NCBI GenBank assembly: GCA_023614405.1
Contig: CM042693.1
Location: forward strand, 333,977,527 to 334,041,526
Direction of reading: 5' to 3'
DNA: 64,000 nucleotides
Source of the DNA: Avena insularis
Lineage: Eukaryota; Streptophyta; Magnoliopsida; Poales; Poaceae
Every line of letters begins with the position of its first letter. Position 1 is the stretch's first letter. The notes beneath the pieces were generated by a model. The model had not been told where the DNA came from, did not search any database, and saw only the letters and a list, made by a program, of their open reading frames with translations. Made by a program: the position numbers and the translations under genes. This document shows, one piece after another, positions 10,503 to 21,500 of the stretch.

Positions 10503-10814
10503 TCACGGCATCTTGAGTAGTAGGTATCGTGGTGTGGGACGGCCAGGGAACCTTGCGAATGCTACCGTCCCATGATGGTGTGGTATTGCGACGGCGATCC
10601 ACCACTTCAATTCTAGGCGCTCTGCCGAAAGTTGTGCAGCTTCCGAAGATGACGTGAGCCCTATTTTGCCCGGGAGGAAGATGCCCTTCCACAGGACAAT
10701 GCCGTGGAACGTTGTGTACGATTGTTCCAGTTGCATTGTGGGATCCGCATAGCTGCTAGAGTGCTTGCGAACATTAGGTTGATGCCTGCCACCTTCCATG
10801 AAGACGCGACTCAT
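10503..10814 (-). pseudogene. Protease region of the Tat element, degraded
   Basis: This frame lies directly upstream of RT, where retroelement protease belongs. It shows scraps of the aspartic-protease context spread over more than one frame (FMEGG, ending in LLLKMP), but no clean D-T/S-G triad. The call rests mainly on position. The region between here and RT (10,190-10,500) is also degraded pol. Confidence 0.45.
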
Positions 10815-10949
10815 CTAAAGCCTCCGTCTGCGCCTCAGCACGAGGCGGCATGACTGGGCGAGGGATCTGGCAAGGGTGATCCGCGAGTGAATGTGATGCA
10901 GGACTCCGATCCGCGAGGTACTCGGGGATTGCGGCGGAGTTGCCACGGC

Positions 10950-12563
10950 CATGTTGATTTGTCGGGTGATTTTCTTACGCACCCTATTTGTGGGCGTCCT
11001 TACGTATCATATTGAGTGCTCCTTTTGGTGGGGGTATGCGACCCGGCGTTGTTTCTTGTTGGTGCGATTGGTTGATGTGGGCCTCAATAGGCGGCGGTGG
11101 AGGACCTCCGTGTGCTATTTCACTGCGCAGTGCGTTTACGAACGCAGGGATTGGAGCTTGTTGCCTCATCGCATCATGCCTTCGCTGAGTTTACGGAACT
11201 TCATGGCGATCCTTGAGCATGTGGCTAGCTTTCTTTTGCCATCTTGTTTGTCGATGTAGAAGTGGATGGTGCATGGACCCAAAGTTTGTCGAATCTGAGG
11301 TCAGATTGTGTCGGCAGCGGCGTTGCCACGGCTGCGTTGGTCGTCCGTTGTCGCGGAAGTTTCCCGCGGTATCCTCCATTATTGGCCTCTTTGTCATTGC
11401 GGCGGTCGGCGTGGCGCTGCGACCATGTCGGGTCTGCGGTCCTCGTAAACGCGTGATCTCCTCTTGCTACTGGCGTTCGCGTCTTCGGCGTAGTCGTCCT
11501 CTTCGTCGATTCGCCCGGATGCAATCTTCGCCCGTCTGCCAGTGTTGGCTATTTCCATGAGCTGGTCGAGTGTCTTGGGCTTTACACGTCCAAGTTTCTC
11601 CTTGATCTGGGCGTTTGGCGCCGTCCTGAAAGCGTCGATGGCCCGCTCTTCGGAGATGTGTCTTTGGAGTTCTTGGTCGTGAACCAGCGTAGTATGTACG
11701 GCGAATAGATTCACCCGTTCCGAGAGTGCGGGCTCGCAACTCTTGATTGAGGCGGGCCTCTTCTGGTGCCTTTGAAGTTTCGGATGAAGCTCCTCCCGGC
11801 TTCGGATGGATCTCGATGATAGGCTAAGCGGACCCGCCGTGCGTCATTTGTAGCTGAAGGCATTGCATGGCGTTTCTTTGTTGCCTCCGTGAAGCAGCGG
11901 ATGATGAGATGGTCAGCGAGCGGACTTTGGATCTTGCGTGCCGTTGAACTTCGGAGTATCCGAAGGAAGCTTGAAGTTGCGTGGCATCTATGTTCGCCGG
12001 ACGGATCTGCTGAAGCATCGAGCCCCGCAGAGTTCTCCTTCGTCTTCATCCATCTCCGATTTAGACGAGCATGCATGCGCTTGGCGCGTGCTTTGTCGAT
12101 CTTACGCTGTGTAAGCTTGTCTCTGGCGTCGTAGTCGCGTTTATGGCGGTGCAAGCTCTTCTTCCTTCGAGGAAGGTCGTGCTCCTCTTCGTCTTCGGAT
12201 GAGGGAGTGGGGCTCCGGTCGCGCCTGGCCGGAGCTTTCTTCTTCGGCTCCGTGGGAGCGTCTTCGTGGAGCGCAGCTCCAATTAGTCCTAGCCCGGTGA
12301 GTGCGGACCTATGCATGGCCCTTTTCGGGTCCCCCTCCGGAGGTGGGTGAGCCGAGATCTGTGATGGCTGCCATGATCGCAGCTTGTGGCGTCTTCGGGG
12401 TGATGTTGCCGTCGGTGTCCATATCCATGAACGATGTGTGGAGAGTTCGGGTCACGTCGCGCCGCTCCTTCGGGTCCATGTTTTCCACCCGAGAGCGGTG
12501 CTTGTCTCCCTGGTTTCCGTTTGTGCTAGAGCCGGGTCCCATGGCGGAGAGCGGCTTCGTCAA
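10950..12563 (-). pseudogene. gag of the Tat element, several frameshifts
   Basis: Gag-like sequence is spread over at least three frames. The first (12,563-12,309) starts MTKPLSAMGPGSSTNG. The second (12,316-11,711) has an Arg/Lys/Glu-rich stretch followed by sequence with SEAGRSFIRNFKG. The third (11,714-11,394) has QELQRHISEERAIDAFRTA and KPKTLDQLMEIANT, typical of the capsid-like Retrotrans_gag region and what follows it. I find no intact CCHC zinc knuckle. The capsid function is inferred from order and composition. Confidence 0.7.
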
Positions 12564-13218
12564 GACGGACTCGAGGCTGCTTTCTTGCGTTATCGGCGTC
12601 TCTGCATCTTAACTTGCTTCTTGTGCTCCTCGATGAGGAGGTAGTGGTATGCCATCGGCAGATCACGTGGGAGTCCAGGTAGGACTATTTACCGCTTGAC
12701 GGCAATGGCGTGCTTGACCCATCCTTCTTTGCTAAGTTGGATGAGGTGGCCCTGTTTTCCTCGTTCGCGCCGTTTAATCCTGCGGGTTGGGGTTGGGCGG
12801 CGGGTTAGGCGTTCCTCGTCGGTTTGGATGATTGCGCGTATGCGATAGCGCTGCAGATTGGTTGGCTTCTTGCCGATTTTCGGATCCGGAACCGTAGGTC
12901 CCTTCCTCCGAAGGTGGATCGCCAGATCGGAGTTGCATTCTGCTTCTGTAGAACTCATCTGTTGATGGTGGCGTCGTAGCACGGGTGGAGCCCTGGCGGG
13001 CCTGATTAAAGACGGGCACCCTTCGGGAGGCGGAGGTGCCGGTTGTCCCACTGAAGCGAAACTCCGAACAAGATTTCGAGTCTGTCGCCTCGGGCTCGAA
13101 ATCCTTCATGGTATCCGTGAGTGGGCGGTGAAGTCGAAAGCGCCAAGAGGAGGTGATTCTCCGTCGCGGAGTTGTAGATCGATTGGGTCGGGCAATCACG
13201 ACCGCACAATCAGCGCCC
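12564..13218. other. 5' untranslated leader of the Tat element
   Basis: This lies between the PBS and the first recognisable gag codons. Short frames on both strands are broken and show no family resemblance. I see nothing else in it. Confidence 0.45.
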
Positions 13219-13236
13219 TTCCTGATGACGCGCCAA
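13219..13236 (-). other. Primer binding site of the Tat element
   Basis: One base inside the 5' LTR the minus strand reads TTGGCGCGTCATCAGGAA. The TTGGCGC start is common in Tat-type primer sites. The second half looks mutated, and I do not assign the tRNA. Confidence 0.55.
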
Positions 13237-13237
13237 T

Positions 13238-13703
13238 TGGCGAGGTTTGATCTCGTCAATGCCCATTGTTATGGACTTGGGTTTTGGAAGATGGGGATCT
13301 TGAAGATCGTGGCACGGTTAGAGACAAGCAATCGGGGGACACGATTTACCGTGTTCAGTTGGGCCGGGAAAACCCTACTCACGCTTATGCGCTCTTTGAT
13401 TCTGGAACCGAAGAGATTACGAGGTGCTGTGATTCGATCTGGCGTGGAGGTATGTATGTCGTAATCGTCGTCCTCCTCGTTGGACCCTCCTAGCCTTTAT
13501 ATATGGGGAGGCTAGGTCTCGGGTGCCAATACGAGTAGGTTACAAGTTGTATTCAAACTCTAGTCTTGCTCTCCAAGGATCCGAAGGCGTCATGGGCCTT
13601 GGCCACCCGAAAATCTTTATGGGCCAGCGTATGTCTGCTGTGGGCCTTCCTTGAGCTGGACCAGGTATGCTGAAGTTACGTACCCTAGGGTATAACCATG
13701 TCA
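13238..13703 (-). repeat. Right LTR (5' LTR) of the Tat element
   Basis: This 466-bp LTR begins TGGCGAGG and ends CCATGTCA on the plus strand, followed by the target-site duplication AAAGC. A TATATAAA on the minus strand (about 13,496-13,503) is the probable promoter. This places U3 to the right of it and R/U5 to the left. The U3 half matches the other LTR almost perfectly and the R/U5 half does not. Confidence 0.92.
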
Positions 13704-13708
13704 AAAGC

Positions 13709-14600
13709 AAATAAGGAATCACCGTAATACTATATATTCGAATTAAACGAGCCTACACAAGAAACAAATTGGTATCCATAGATGAATCAAATAAACTTTT
13801 TCTGTATTATCACTTTCCACAAAATTTGGGGAGAAAAATAGATGGATCAAACTGCAAAGTGGATGTGGTGGACTCATATGGCACTTGCACATCGTTTTTG
13901 GGACCAATTCCAGATCTTGTGCCACCATGTTTGTGTAGGCATGTGATGCATGATCTTGTGCCACCATGTTTCTGTAGACATCAGCGAGCTATCAAGGAGA
14001 ATTCTGTGTACAAGTAAAAATCTAGTCAATCTACAAAGCTAGCTAGTTTAAACCTTTGCAACTCGGCTGAAACCATCTCAACCAGATAAACAATCTCTAG
14101 GACTCCATGTGTACACCTAAACAAAAGAAAACAATGCAATTACAACATCAAAAACTAAATATTGAGGTTGTTAATGACCGACGAATATGAAAGATGTCAG
14201 AAGTATTTACTGTTAAGAGAATCTGGTTCTTCATCCAAGTAAGAACCGAGTATTTGAACTTCTTAAACTCATCTGAGCACTCAAATCAAACTCCTGGTCA
14301 TTGAGCGTGGCATATGTGACCATGCAATTCTGCCTCTTTATCAGGAAAAAAAATGCAAATAATGGCTGAGCTGAAGAACATGTACACTGCATTCATGAAG
14401 CACCTCCGTCAGGTCATCCATGATTAGTCTTCTCTCTTTCCCCATAGCAGAAACTGTAGGTGGTGATGTATACTACCCGTACGGGTTCAGCAGCCCTGAT
14501 CTGCAGCCGAAAGAACCAGAATGAAATAGAATCAGACAATTTCTAGTCAGGATTGGAGCAAACACGCACACACAAGCTTGAAGCACGCGTGGAGATCTAG
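13709..14600. other. Background, no gene seen
   Basis: AT-rich DNA without believable coding sequence. A short direct repeat, GATCTTGTGCCACCATGTTT, occurs at about 13,914 and 13,952, with a 38-bp spacing. Short frames here have no family resemblance. Confidence 0.5.
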
Positions 14601-15790
14601 ATTTATATTAGCCACACCCCTGCGCTCTCGGGAGCCACGCACGCCGAGGACGAGGAGGCTTCAACACTTTGGCGTGGACCTCATGTGGAGAAAGGCGTCG
14701 GAGGAGGACCTGAGCGCATCCATAAGTCGAAGTAGGAGGCGCTGAGACGCACGATGGGAGCCGGGGTCGTCGGAATCAGTTGATTCGTCACCGCTCTTTG
14801 CGGCAGCGGGGGAGCGCACCGAGCCAAGACGCAGCTCCCTCCTGCCCCATGCCGCCCGCCGGTCCAGCATCCTCTAATCTTCGGCCGCCCATCAGCTCTC
14901 TCTCCACGCGCGTGTTGCCGCCCGCCCGATCCAGCCCGTGCATCGTTGTCCTATCCATCCACGAGGACCCGGCGCCCTACCCCGTCGACCTGCCCTCTCG
15001 CTAGTTCCAGCCTGTCGCCGTCGGCCTCCATCACCTCAACGCCATGGCTCTGCTCCATGACCCCGTACGTCTCCAGCGCCACCCCGAGCCTCGACGGTGG
15101 CGGTGGAACACTGAATCCTGACGGAATCAACCAGCGGCGGGGACGATGGGCTTCCGGTGGCAGAGAATTTGTTGGCACCGGTGAGTGTTGTGGCCGATCT
15201 GGGAGGCGCACTCTGCGGGGGGAACTCTTCGGCGCCACTTCGCCTCGGACGACGCCGCCCACTCCGCTTCTCTGGAGCACCACTGCCATGGGCAGCAACA
15301 CGTGCGCCATCAGCAACCCGTCCTCTTCGGTGCCGCTGCACAGGCCGGTGACGCCCCGTCCGTCGTGGAAGAGGTCGGAATCCCGCCTGGCGCCGCCGCC
15401 GGAGGCAGGGCGTGCCGCTGCACAGGCCGGTGACGCCCCATCCGTCGTGGAAGAGCACCCAGGTGCCATGGAAGAAGTCGGGATCCCGCCTGGCGCCGCC
15501 GCCGGAGGCAGGGGCGTGCCGCTGCACAGGCCGGTGACGCCCCGTCCGTCGTGGAGGAGGTCGGGATCCCGTCTGGCGCCGCCACCGGAGGCAGGGGCAC
15601 GTGGCCGCGTGGTGGGGAGAGAACCAGGGGAGTACGGCGGGGTAGGTGAGGATCGGCACCGGAGGTAGAAGATAGGGGTCGAGCGGACTTTTTTTTTTTT
15701 TGGTTTTGAACGGTTCACTTCGGGAGGGGGTATAGGTGTGAAAGCGTACTTTTGGCGTATAGAAAAAACCTACCTCTAGAGAAATTCGTA
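14600..15790. other. GC-rich segment of unknown origin
   Basis: Composition changes sharply from AT-rich to GC-rich. Long frames exist on both strands (14,946-15,668 plus and 14,951-15,718 minus), but both are Pro/Ala/Gly/Arg-rich and reflect GC content and an internal minisatellite. The right end carries AACCTACCTCTAGAGAAATT (15,767-15,786), which recurs with one change at 27,552-27,571 at the end of another GC-rich block. This may be a captured gene fragment or the end of an unclassified transposon. Confidence 0.4.
15332..15602. repeat. GC-rich minisatellite, three units
   Basis: Three direct copies start at 15,332, 15,414 and 15,518 with GCCGCTGCACAGGCCGGTGA. Units are 82, 104 and about 85 bp. 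The middle one has an extra segment of about 22 bp. In one plus-strand frame each unit encodes PLHRPVTPRPSW or similar, but the translation is unlikely to matter. Confidence 0.85.
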
Positions 15791-16667
15791 GATACTAGCT
15801 GAATGCCCGTACGTTGCTACGGAACATAAAATTTTACAATAAATAATAAATATATCATATTAAGGCCACACCTCCGAGCGCTAAGGCCTCAGGAGGCGGA
15901 GCGAAGCGAGCGCCGGTGAGGGGGCATAACCCCAGATAAGTTTTACAATTGCCACCCCTCTCCTATTCGAGCTCATGTCCCGTTGACAAAAGGACGGAGA
16001 CAACGAGTTCCCGATGGTGTGCGGCGATGCGGGGCATAGGAGGAATCGCGGCGTGCTCTGGCGGCATGCATCCGTGGTTGACTTGGAGGAGCGGCGCGGT
16101 TGAGAAAAAACGAGGAGGAGATAAGATAACAGGTAGGCTACTCCGCGTCTGACACACCTGGACGATGGGATGACACGATCCCCCGAGGGCTGTGTATCAT
16201 TTCTCAGGGTAAAGTTTGTCTAGTTTATAGAAATCCTTTTTTGGATAAATCAAAAATAGGTTTAATACTTTCAATGAGTATTTACCAATAGGCAACATGG
16301 GACACATAGAACACAGCAACTGTGCGCCACCTCCTAACTTTCACCATCTTCAGTGGAGAATGCTGGCAGACGTGAAGCCTAACAAATTCATCTGACTGAA
16401 AAATCAACTAAATATAATGATATATAATTTGAGGAAAAAGAATTATTTCGGAACGGCCAAGATTCTAGTTATGTAATCGTGTGCACTCGCAGAAACCGCT
16501 TTACCAAGAGAACACATGTATCCATTGGGGGATCGGGATGAGCAAGAATGCTCGTCCGTTGCACCAGTTACGAAAGAATTAATTTAGATAAATATACAAA
16601 TAGTTTAAAAAAAGGTAATACTTTTTTTATGGACCTTAAAGTTTATTTTATCACTACATATAACTTT
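15791..16667. other. Unclassified repeat-like background
   Basis: Near 15,800 the sequence reads GAATGCCCGTACGTTGCTAC and a diverged relative occurs near 16,549. Motifs of this kind are widespread in grass repeats, but I cannot place them in a family. No coding sequence is visible. Confidence 0.3.
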
Positions 16668-16784
16668 ACTGCTCCATCCGTCCGGAAATAAGTGACTTAC
16701 ATTTATCGAGATTCTTATGTAAGTTTATAGATACATGTGAATTTAGACAAATCAAAGTCATTTATTTCCGGACGAAGGGAGTAT
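16668..16784. mobile_element. Stowaway-type MITE (Tc1/Mariner)
   Basis: The element is about 115 bp. Its inner arms are inverted: the left has CTCCATCCGTCCGGAAATAA and the right has TTATTTCCGGACGAAGGGAG. Ends are flanked by TA, as in Stowaway elements of Triticeae. The left tip is slightly altered (CTGCTCC). There is no coding capacity. Confidence 0.85.
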
Positions 16785-16795
16785 TAAATTGCTTG

Positions 16796-16977
16796 AGGTA
16801 TTTTGACAAATTGAAGTCACTTGTTTTGTGTTGGTAAAACAAAATAAGAAATAATATAGGATGGTGGACCTCCCAACCTGCAAGGGGTATTTTGATAAAT
16901 TAAAGTCACTTATTTTATGCTGATAAAACAAAATAAGAAATAATATAGGATGGCAAACCTTCCAACCTGCAAGGTCA
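16796..16977. repeat. 89-bp tandem duplication
   Basis: Two diverged copies sit head to tail with a period of 89 bp. The first starts near 16,799 and the second near 16,888. Each runs through AAACAAAATAAGAAATAATA to CCAACCTGCAAGG. Confidence 0.85.
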
Positions 16978-17707
16978 AAGATAAACCTAGCCGGAGGCCC
17001 ACTCATAGCCCAGCTATACCATACGAAACCCTATTGTTCTAAAGAAAAGCACACGCATACACCATATGAATAATACCCACGCCCAAGGAAAAAAAACACA
17101 CCCACGCCGCCACGCGAGGCACGCACGCCACGCACACAGACACACGCTAGACCACAACGCACGCACCTCATCCTGTATAGCTAGCCTTCTTCCCCAACCA
17201 GCAAAGGAGCACCGTCGGACAGGGGCGGATCTAGGGAAAAGTTGACCCTGATGCACCACTTTATATAGCAGAATTTTTTCAAGCAAAAAATATACTATAT
17301 ACTATATACTTCATAAGTTCTATTTTGATCTATGAATGTCTTCAATTAAAACTTGAACTTTAATTTCTTTTATGGTATATTGTAAATTTGAAGTTGCTAC
17401 AACTTTGCTATTCCAAACATGCATATAATTTGAGTAATTATTTTTTTGCAACACATATAATTTGATTAATGAATTTTGACTTTTGTAGATATGATATATA
17501 TCTTATAAAATAGAACGGACAAAGTAGTTTGTTTAGCAGCATGTATCGTATTTTCTCACTACATAATTTGTAGCGAAGAAGCATTCTGTCTATTTTCACT
17601 TTCTACATAATTTGTAGCGAAGAAGTATTCTGTCTATTTTCACTTTGATCGCAGCATGCAAACTGGCGGGAAAGCATGCAAGCTGGCTAAAGCATGGAGG
17701 TCCGCTT
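16978..17707. other. Background left of the Angela-like element
   Basis: AT-rich DNA with no gene. It includes a perfect or nearly perfect 44-bp tandem duplication (17,561-17,604 and 17,605-17,648). It ends with CGCTT (17,703-17,707), the left target-site duplication of the copia element. Confidence 0.6.
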
Positions 17708-19438
17708 TGTTGGAATTATGCCCTAGAGGCAATAATAAAGATGTTATTATTATAATTCTTGTTCATGATAAAGTTTATATTACATGCTAGAATTGTATTA
17801 AGCGGAAACATTAATACTTGTGTGGTTTGTGAACAACACCGTGTCCCTAGTACGCCTCTATGGACTAGCTCATTGATCAATGATGGTTAAGGTTTCCTAA
17901 CCATAGACATGAGTTGTCAATTGATAATGAAATCATATCATTGGGAGAATGATATGGTGGACAGACCCAAACTAAGCAAAGCTATTAGATCGTTTCATCG
18001 TGTTCGTCTTTGCGAAGCTTTTCTCATGTCAAATATTGTATTCCTTAGACCATGAGATAATACAACTCCACAGTATCGGAAGAAAGCTTTGAGGTCATCA
18101 AACGTCATCCTATGAGAGGGTGATCATAAAGGTGTCTCTGTGATCGGAAAGTATCATTGGGTTGTATGTATCGAAATGGAATTTATCTCCCAAGTCGGAG
18201 AGATATACTTGGGCCCACTTTAATCGATATAAACACCGCTTGCAAGCATGTGGTTAAGGAGTTGATCACAAAGTGATATTGGATTACGGAACGAGTAAAG
18301 TACTTGCTGTGAACGAGATTGAACTAGGTATGACGATACCGACGATCGAATCTCGGGCAAGTAAAATATCGCGATACGAGGGAATATATATATGGGATTG
18401 ATTGAATCCTGGCATCGTGGTTCATCCGATATGATCATCGATGAATGTGTGGGAGTCAATATGGGTGCCTGCACCCGCTGTTGATTATTGATAGAAGATC
18501 ATGTCGCATATTCTCGAACCCGTAGGTCACACATAACGTGTCTCGGCGCTAGGATAGATTGGATAATTGGTTTATGAATTTTTGCTCGAGTCTCGGATGG
18601 GATCCGGGATATCACGAGAGGTTCGGAATGGTCCGGAGAATAAGATTCATATAAGGCGTGCAGTTTTGGAGTTGAATTGTTCCGGTTAATCGGTATTGTA
18701 CCGGAAGCTTCTAGAACCTTCCGGAAGGGGGCCAACGTGGTCCCACCTTCCGGGAGGGGGCATGGGCCTATGAGGGAGGGTCCTGGCCGCATTGGGCCAG
18801 GGGCACAAGGCCCCATAGGGCCCAGCCGATTCTAGATAGATTTAACTCGTTTAAATCTAGAGATAGAATTTCTAGATAAGGGAAAGTTTAAATCGTTTAA
18901 GCGGAGATAGAACCCTATCCCCACTCCTCCTTATCCCTTGGCATGGCCCAAGGCTTGGAGGAGGGGCTAGAACTGCTCCCTCCCCCTCTATATATAGAGG
19001 GCTAGGGCGCCCCTCCACCCTACACCTCCCTCCAAACCCTAGTAGCCCTGCTGCCTTCCTCTCTCCCTCCCGACTGTTTGTAGGCGAAGCCCTGCTGCAG
19101 AAATTCTCCACCATCTACACCACACCGTCGTGTTGTAGATCCAATCTATCTCTCCATCCTACTTGCTGGTCCGAGGAAGGAGGAGACGTCGAGGTGCTGC
19201 ACGTGTGCATCTCACGGAGGCACCGCCACTTGTGGTGCTAGATCGGATCGGATCGCGAGGAGGAGAAGCGAGTACGACTACATCACCCACGTTCCGACGA
19301 ATGTTCCGCTGTGCGAATCTTCAAGGGTATGAAAATCTAATCCAATCTCTCTCGTTGTTTGCATCTCCTAGATTAGATCTTGGCTTTCCTACATTAAACC
19401 ATAGAAAATTTTGATTTACTTTGCTGCGAAACCCTTCA
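17708..19438 (+). repeat. 5' LTR of the Angela/BARE-like element
   Basis: The LTR is 1,731 bp, starts TGTTGG and ends CCCTTCA. A TATA box stands at 18,988-18,997 (CTATATATAG) in the C-rich stretch expected for this family. Compared with the 3' LTR it has scattered substitutions and many small indels, several of which remove CGG or CCG triplets. Confidence 0.93.
18988..18997 (+). promoter_or_regulatory. TATA box in the 5' LTR
   Basis: CTATATATAG follows a C-rich stretch and precedes GGGCTAGGGC. The same box lies at 25,910-25,919 in the 3' LTR. Its position, about 450 bp before the LTR end, suits the start of the genomic transcript. Confidence 0.6.
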
Positions 19439-19439
19439 G

Positions 19440-19451
19440 TGGTATCAGAGC
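19440..19451 (+). other. Primer binding site, tRNA-iMet
   Basis: TGGTATCAGAGC, complementary to the 3' end of initiator methionine tRNA, sits two bases after the 5' LTR. This is the standard primer site of Angela/BARE elements. Confidence 0.92.
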
Positions 19452-20661
19452 TAGATCTATGCGTAGATGTGATTCACGGGTAGAACGCAACATGGTTGTT
19501 GCGGGCGTTGATGTTTTCTGTTGCAAGCCTCTTGTTTGTGTTCTTCTTATGACGCGGGATAGTGAGATTGAAGCGGTCCAGGCCAACCTTACGCGACGTC
19601 GTTCGCGAGACCGGCTCCACACTTGACGTGTGGCTTGTACCACACATGCGGCTGGTGGATGTCAGTTTCTTTCACTATAGTTGTCATGGGATTAACACCA
19701 GAGTTTGGCAACCATAATATCACCGTTGTGGCTTTCCGTAGGTAAGAATCGTTCTTAGCATCTACTCCCATGAGCCACATAAAACATGCAACAACAAAGT
19801 AGAGGCGTCTAACTTGTTTTTTGCAGGGAGTGTTTTCTGTGATATGGTATGGCCCAAGATGTGATGTGTATATTGTATGCGATGATCATGTTTTGTAATG
19901 TTTCACGACATGCATGTCGATGAGTACACAACCGGCAGGAGCCATATGGTTGTCTTTATAATTGTGTATGACCTGCGAGTCAACTTCTTATACGCCATGT
20001 AATAGCTTTACTTTATCGCTAAGTAGTTAGCAATAGTTGTAGTTGCTATTCGTGGTGGAGGCAATCATGGTGGAGTGATGGAGATCATGCCGGAACGCAC
20101 AAGATGGAGATCATTGCGCGAAGATTGGCTATACCATGTCACATAAAGTTATATGCATGTGATATTTATCCTTTTATGTATCTTATTATGCTTAGATCGC
20201 GACGGTAGCATTATAAGATGATTCCTCACTTAAAGATCAAGATAAAAGCTGTGTTCTCCCCAAGTATGCACATTGCGAAGTTAAATCGTGTCCAAGCATC
20301 ACGTGATGATCGGGTGCTATAGACTCTACGCTCACATACAACGGGTGCAAGCCAGTTTTGCAAACGCGGAAATACTTGGGTCTAACTTAACGAGCCTAGC
20401 ATGTACAGACATGGCCTCGGAACACATGAACCGAAAGGTTAAGCATGAGTCATATGAATGATATGATCGACACTTCGTTGTCCACCATTGAAACCACATC
20501 TCTTCTCGTGAAGATCGGATTAGGTGTGGTGAATTTGGATCGTGTTCACTAAACAACTTGAGGGATGTTGAATTTAGTGGGAGTTCATCTAGTAATTTGA
20601 TTAAGTTGAACTATTTATCATGAACATAGTCTAAATTGTACTTGCAAATACCGTAGATCAC

Positions 20662-21500
20662 ATGGCCAAGTCCAACTTCAACTTCAACGTTTTTGCTGAG
20701 AAAGAAAAGCTTAGAAACAATGGGTCTAACTTCACCAACTGGTTCCGCAATCTAAGAATCATTCTGTCTAGCGGACAAAAGGACTATGTCCTTGAGAAAG
20801 CGTTAGGTAACCCCCTGCAAGCTAGGCTTGATGAGAAAGCTGTCTATCGACAAGCAAAGATGATTATGGAGTGATTAAGAGCACCATGTTGTTTGCTATG
20901 GAACCGGAACTTTAAAATCGTTTTGAAAACTATCCCGGGCCCTTTGAGATTCTCGAGGAGCTGAAAACCATGTTTCAGACTCAGGCCCGTTCTGAGAGAT
21001 ATGAGATCTCCGAGAAGTTCTTTAAGCGCAAGATGGAGGAAGGGAGTTCCGTTAGTGAGCACGCCATTAAGATGTCGGGCTACACTCAACGCCTATGAGC
21101 AAGCGGACTGCAAGATTCGGAGGAGCTCAAGATTGACAGGTTCTGCAATCACTCCTCCCAGCTACAAAAGTTTTGTAGTGACTCATAATCAGATTGGTTC
21201 CATCGATCGATCACCGAGCTCTTCGCAGCTGAAGGCGGAGGTGGACATCAAGAAGGATAATCATGTGTTGATGGTCAACAAGCCCTCCTTCAAGAAAGGT
21301 AAAGGTGCAAAGAAGCCCTTCAAGAAAGGCGGGCAAGCGCGTTGCCCTGGCTGAGAAGAAGCTCAAGTCTGGTCCCAAGCCGGAATCGAGTGCTTCTATT
21401 GCAAGGACAAGGGTCATCGAAGCCAATCGTCCAAGTACTTAGCGGACAAGAAGGTGGCACCATCAAAGGTATATTTGATATACATGTTATTGATGTTTTC
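20662..21500 (+). pseudogene. gag of the Angela/BARE-like element, broken
   Basis: The start is ATG 20,662, with NFNFNVFAEKEKL and NGSNFTNWFRNLRIILSSG, the usual N-terminus of Angela/BARE Gag. The frame stops at 20,874 (TGA). Gag similarity continues in other frames: ILEELKTMFQTQARSERYEI near 20,950, then a Lys-rich stretch and a damaged zinc knuckle near 21,390-21,430 (FYCKDKGHRS, with the later Cys missing). At least two frameshifts and two stops separate these pieces. Confidence 0.85.

Larger units (their letters stand above)
114..13703 (-). mobile_element. Tat-lineage Ty3/gypsy LTR retrotransposon, full length, decayed
   Basis: A 13.6 kb element read on the minus strand, bounded by 470-bp LTRs and by identical 5-bp target-site duplications AAAGC (109-113 and 13,704-13,708). 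The order on the minus strand is 5' LTR, PBS, gag, PR, RT, RNase H, second RNase H, INT, a long 3' region with an oppositely oriented gene, purine-rich tract, 3' LTR. The second, archaeal-type RNase H between RNase H and INT is the hallmark of the Tat lineage (Ogre/Retand/Grande and relatives). An antisense ORF between INT and the 3' LTR is also known from Tat elements. Every sense coding domain has frameshifts or stops, so the copy is not autonomous. I do not assign a named Triticeae family. Confidence 0.92.

Noticed and set aside
14946..15718. Long overlapping frames on both strands (240 and 255 codons) as possible host genes
   Set aside because: Pro/Ala/Gly/Arg-rich, created by GC content and the three-unit minisatellite. 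No domain, no splice or promoter support.
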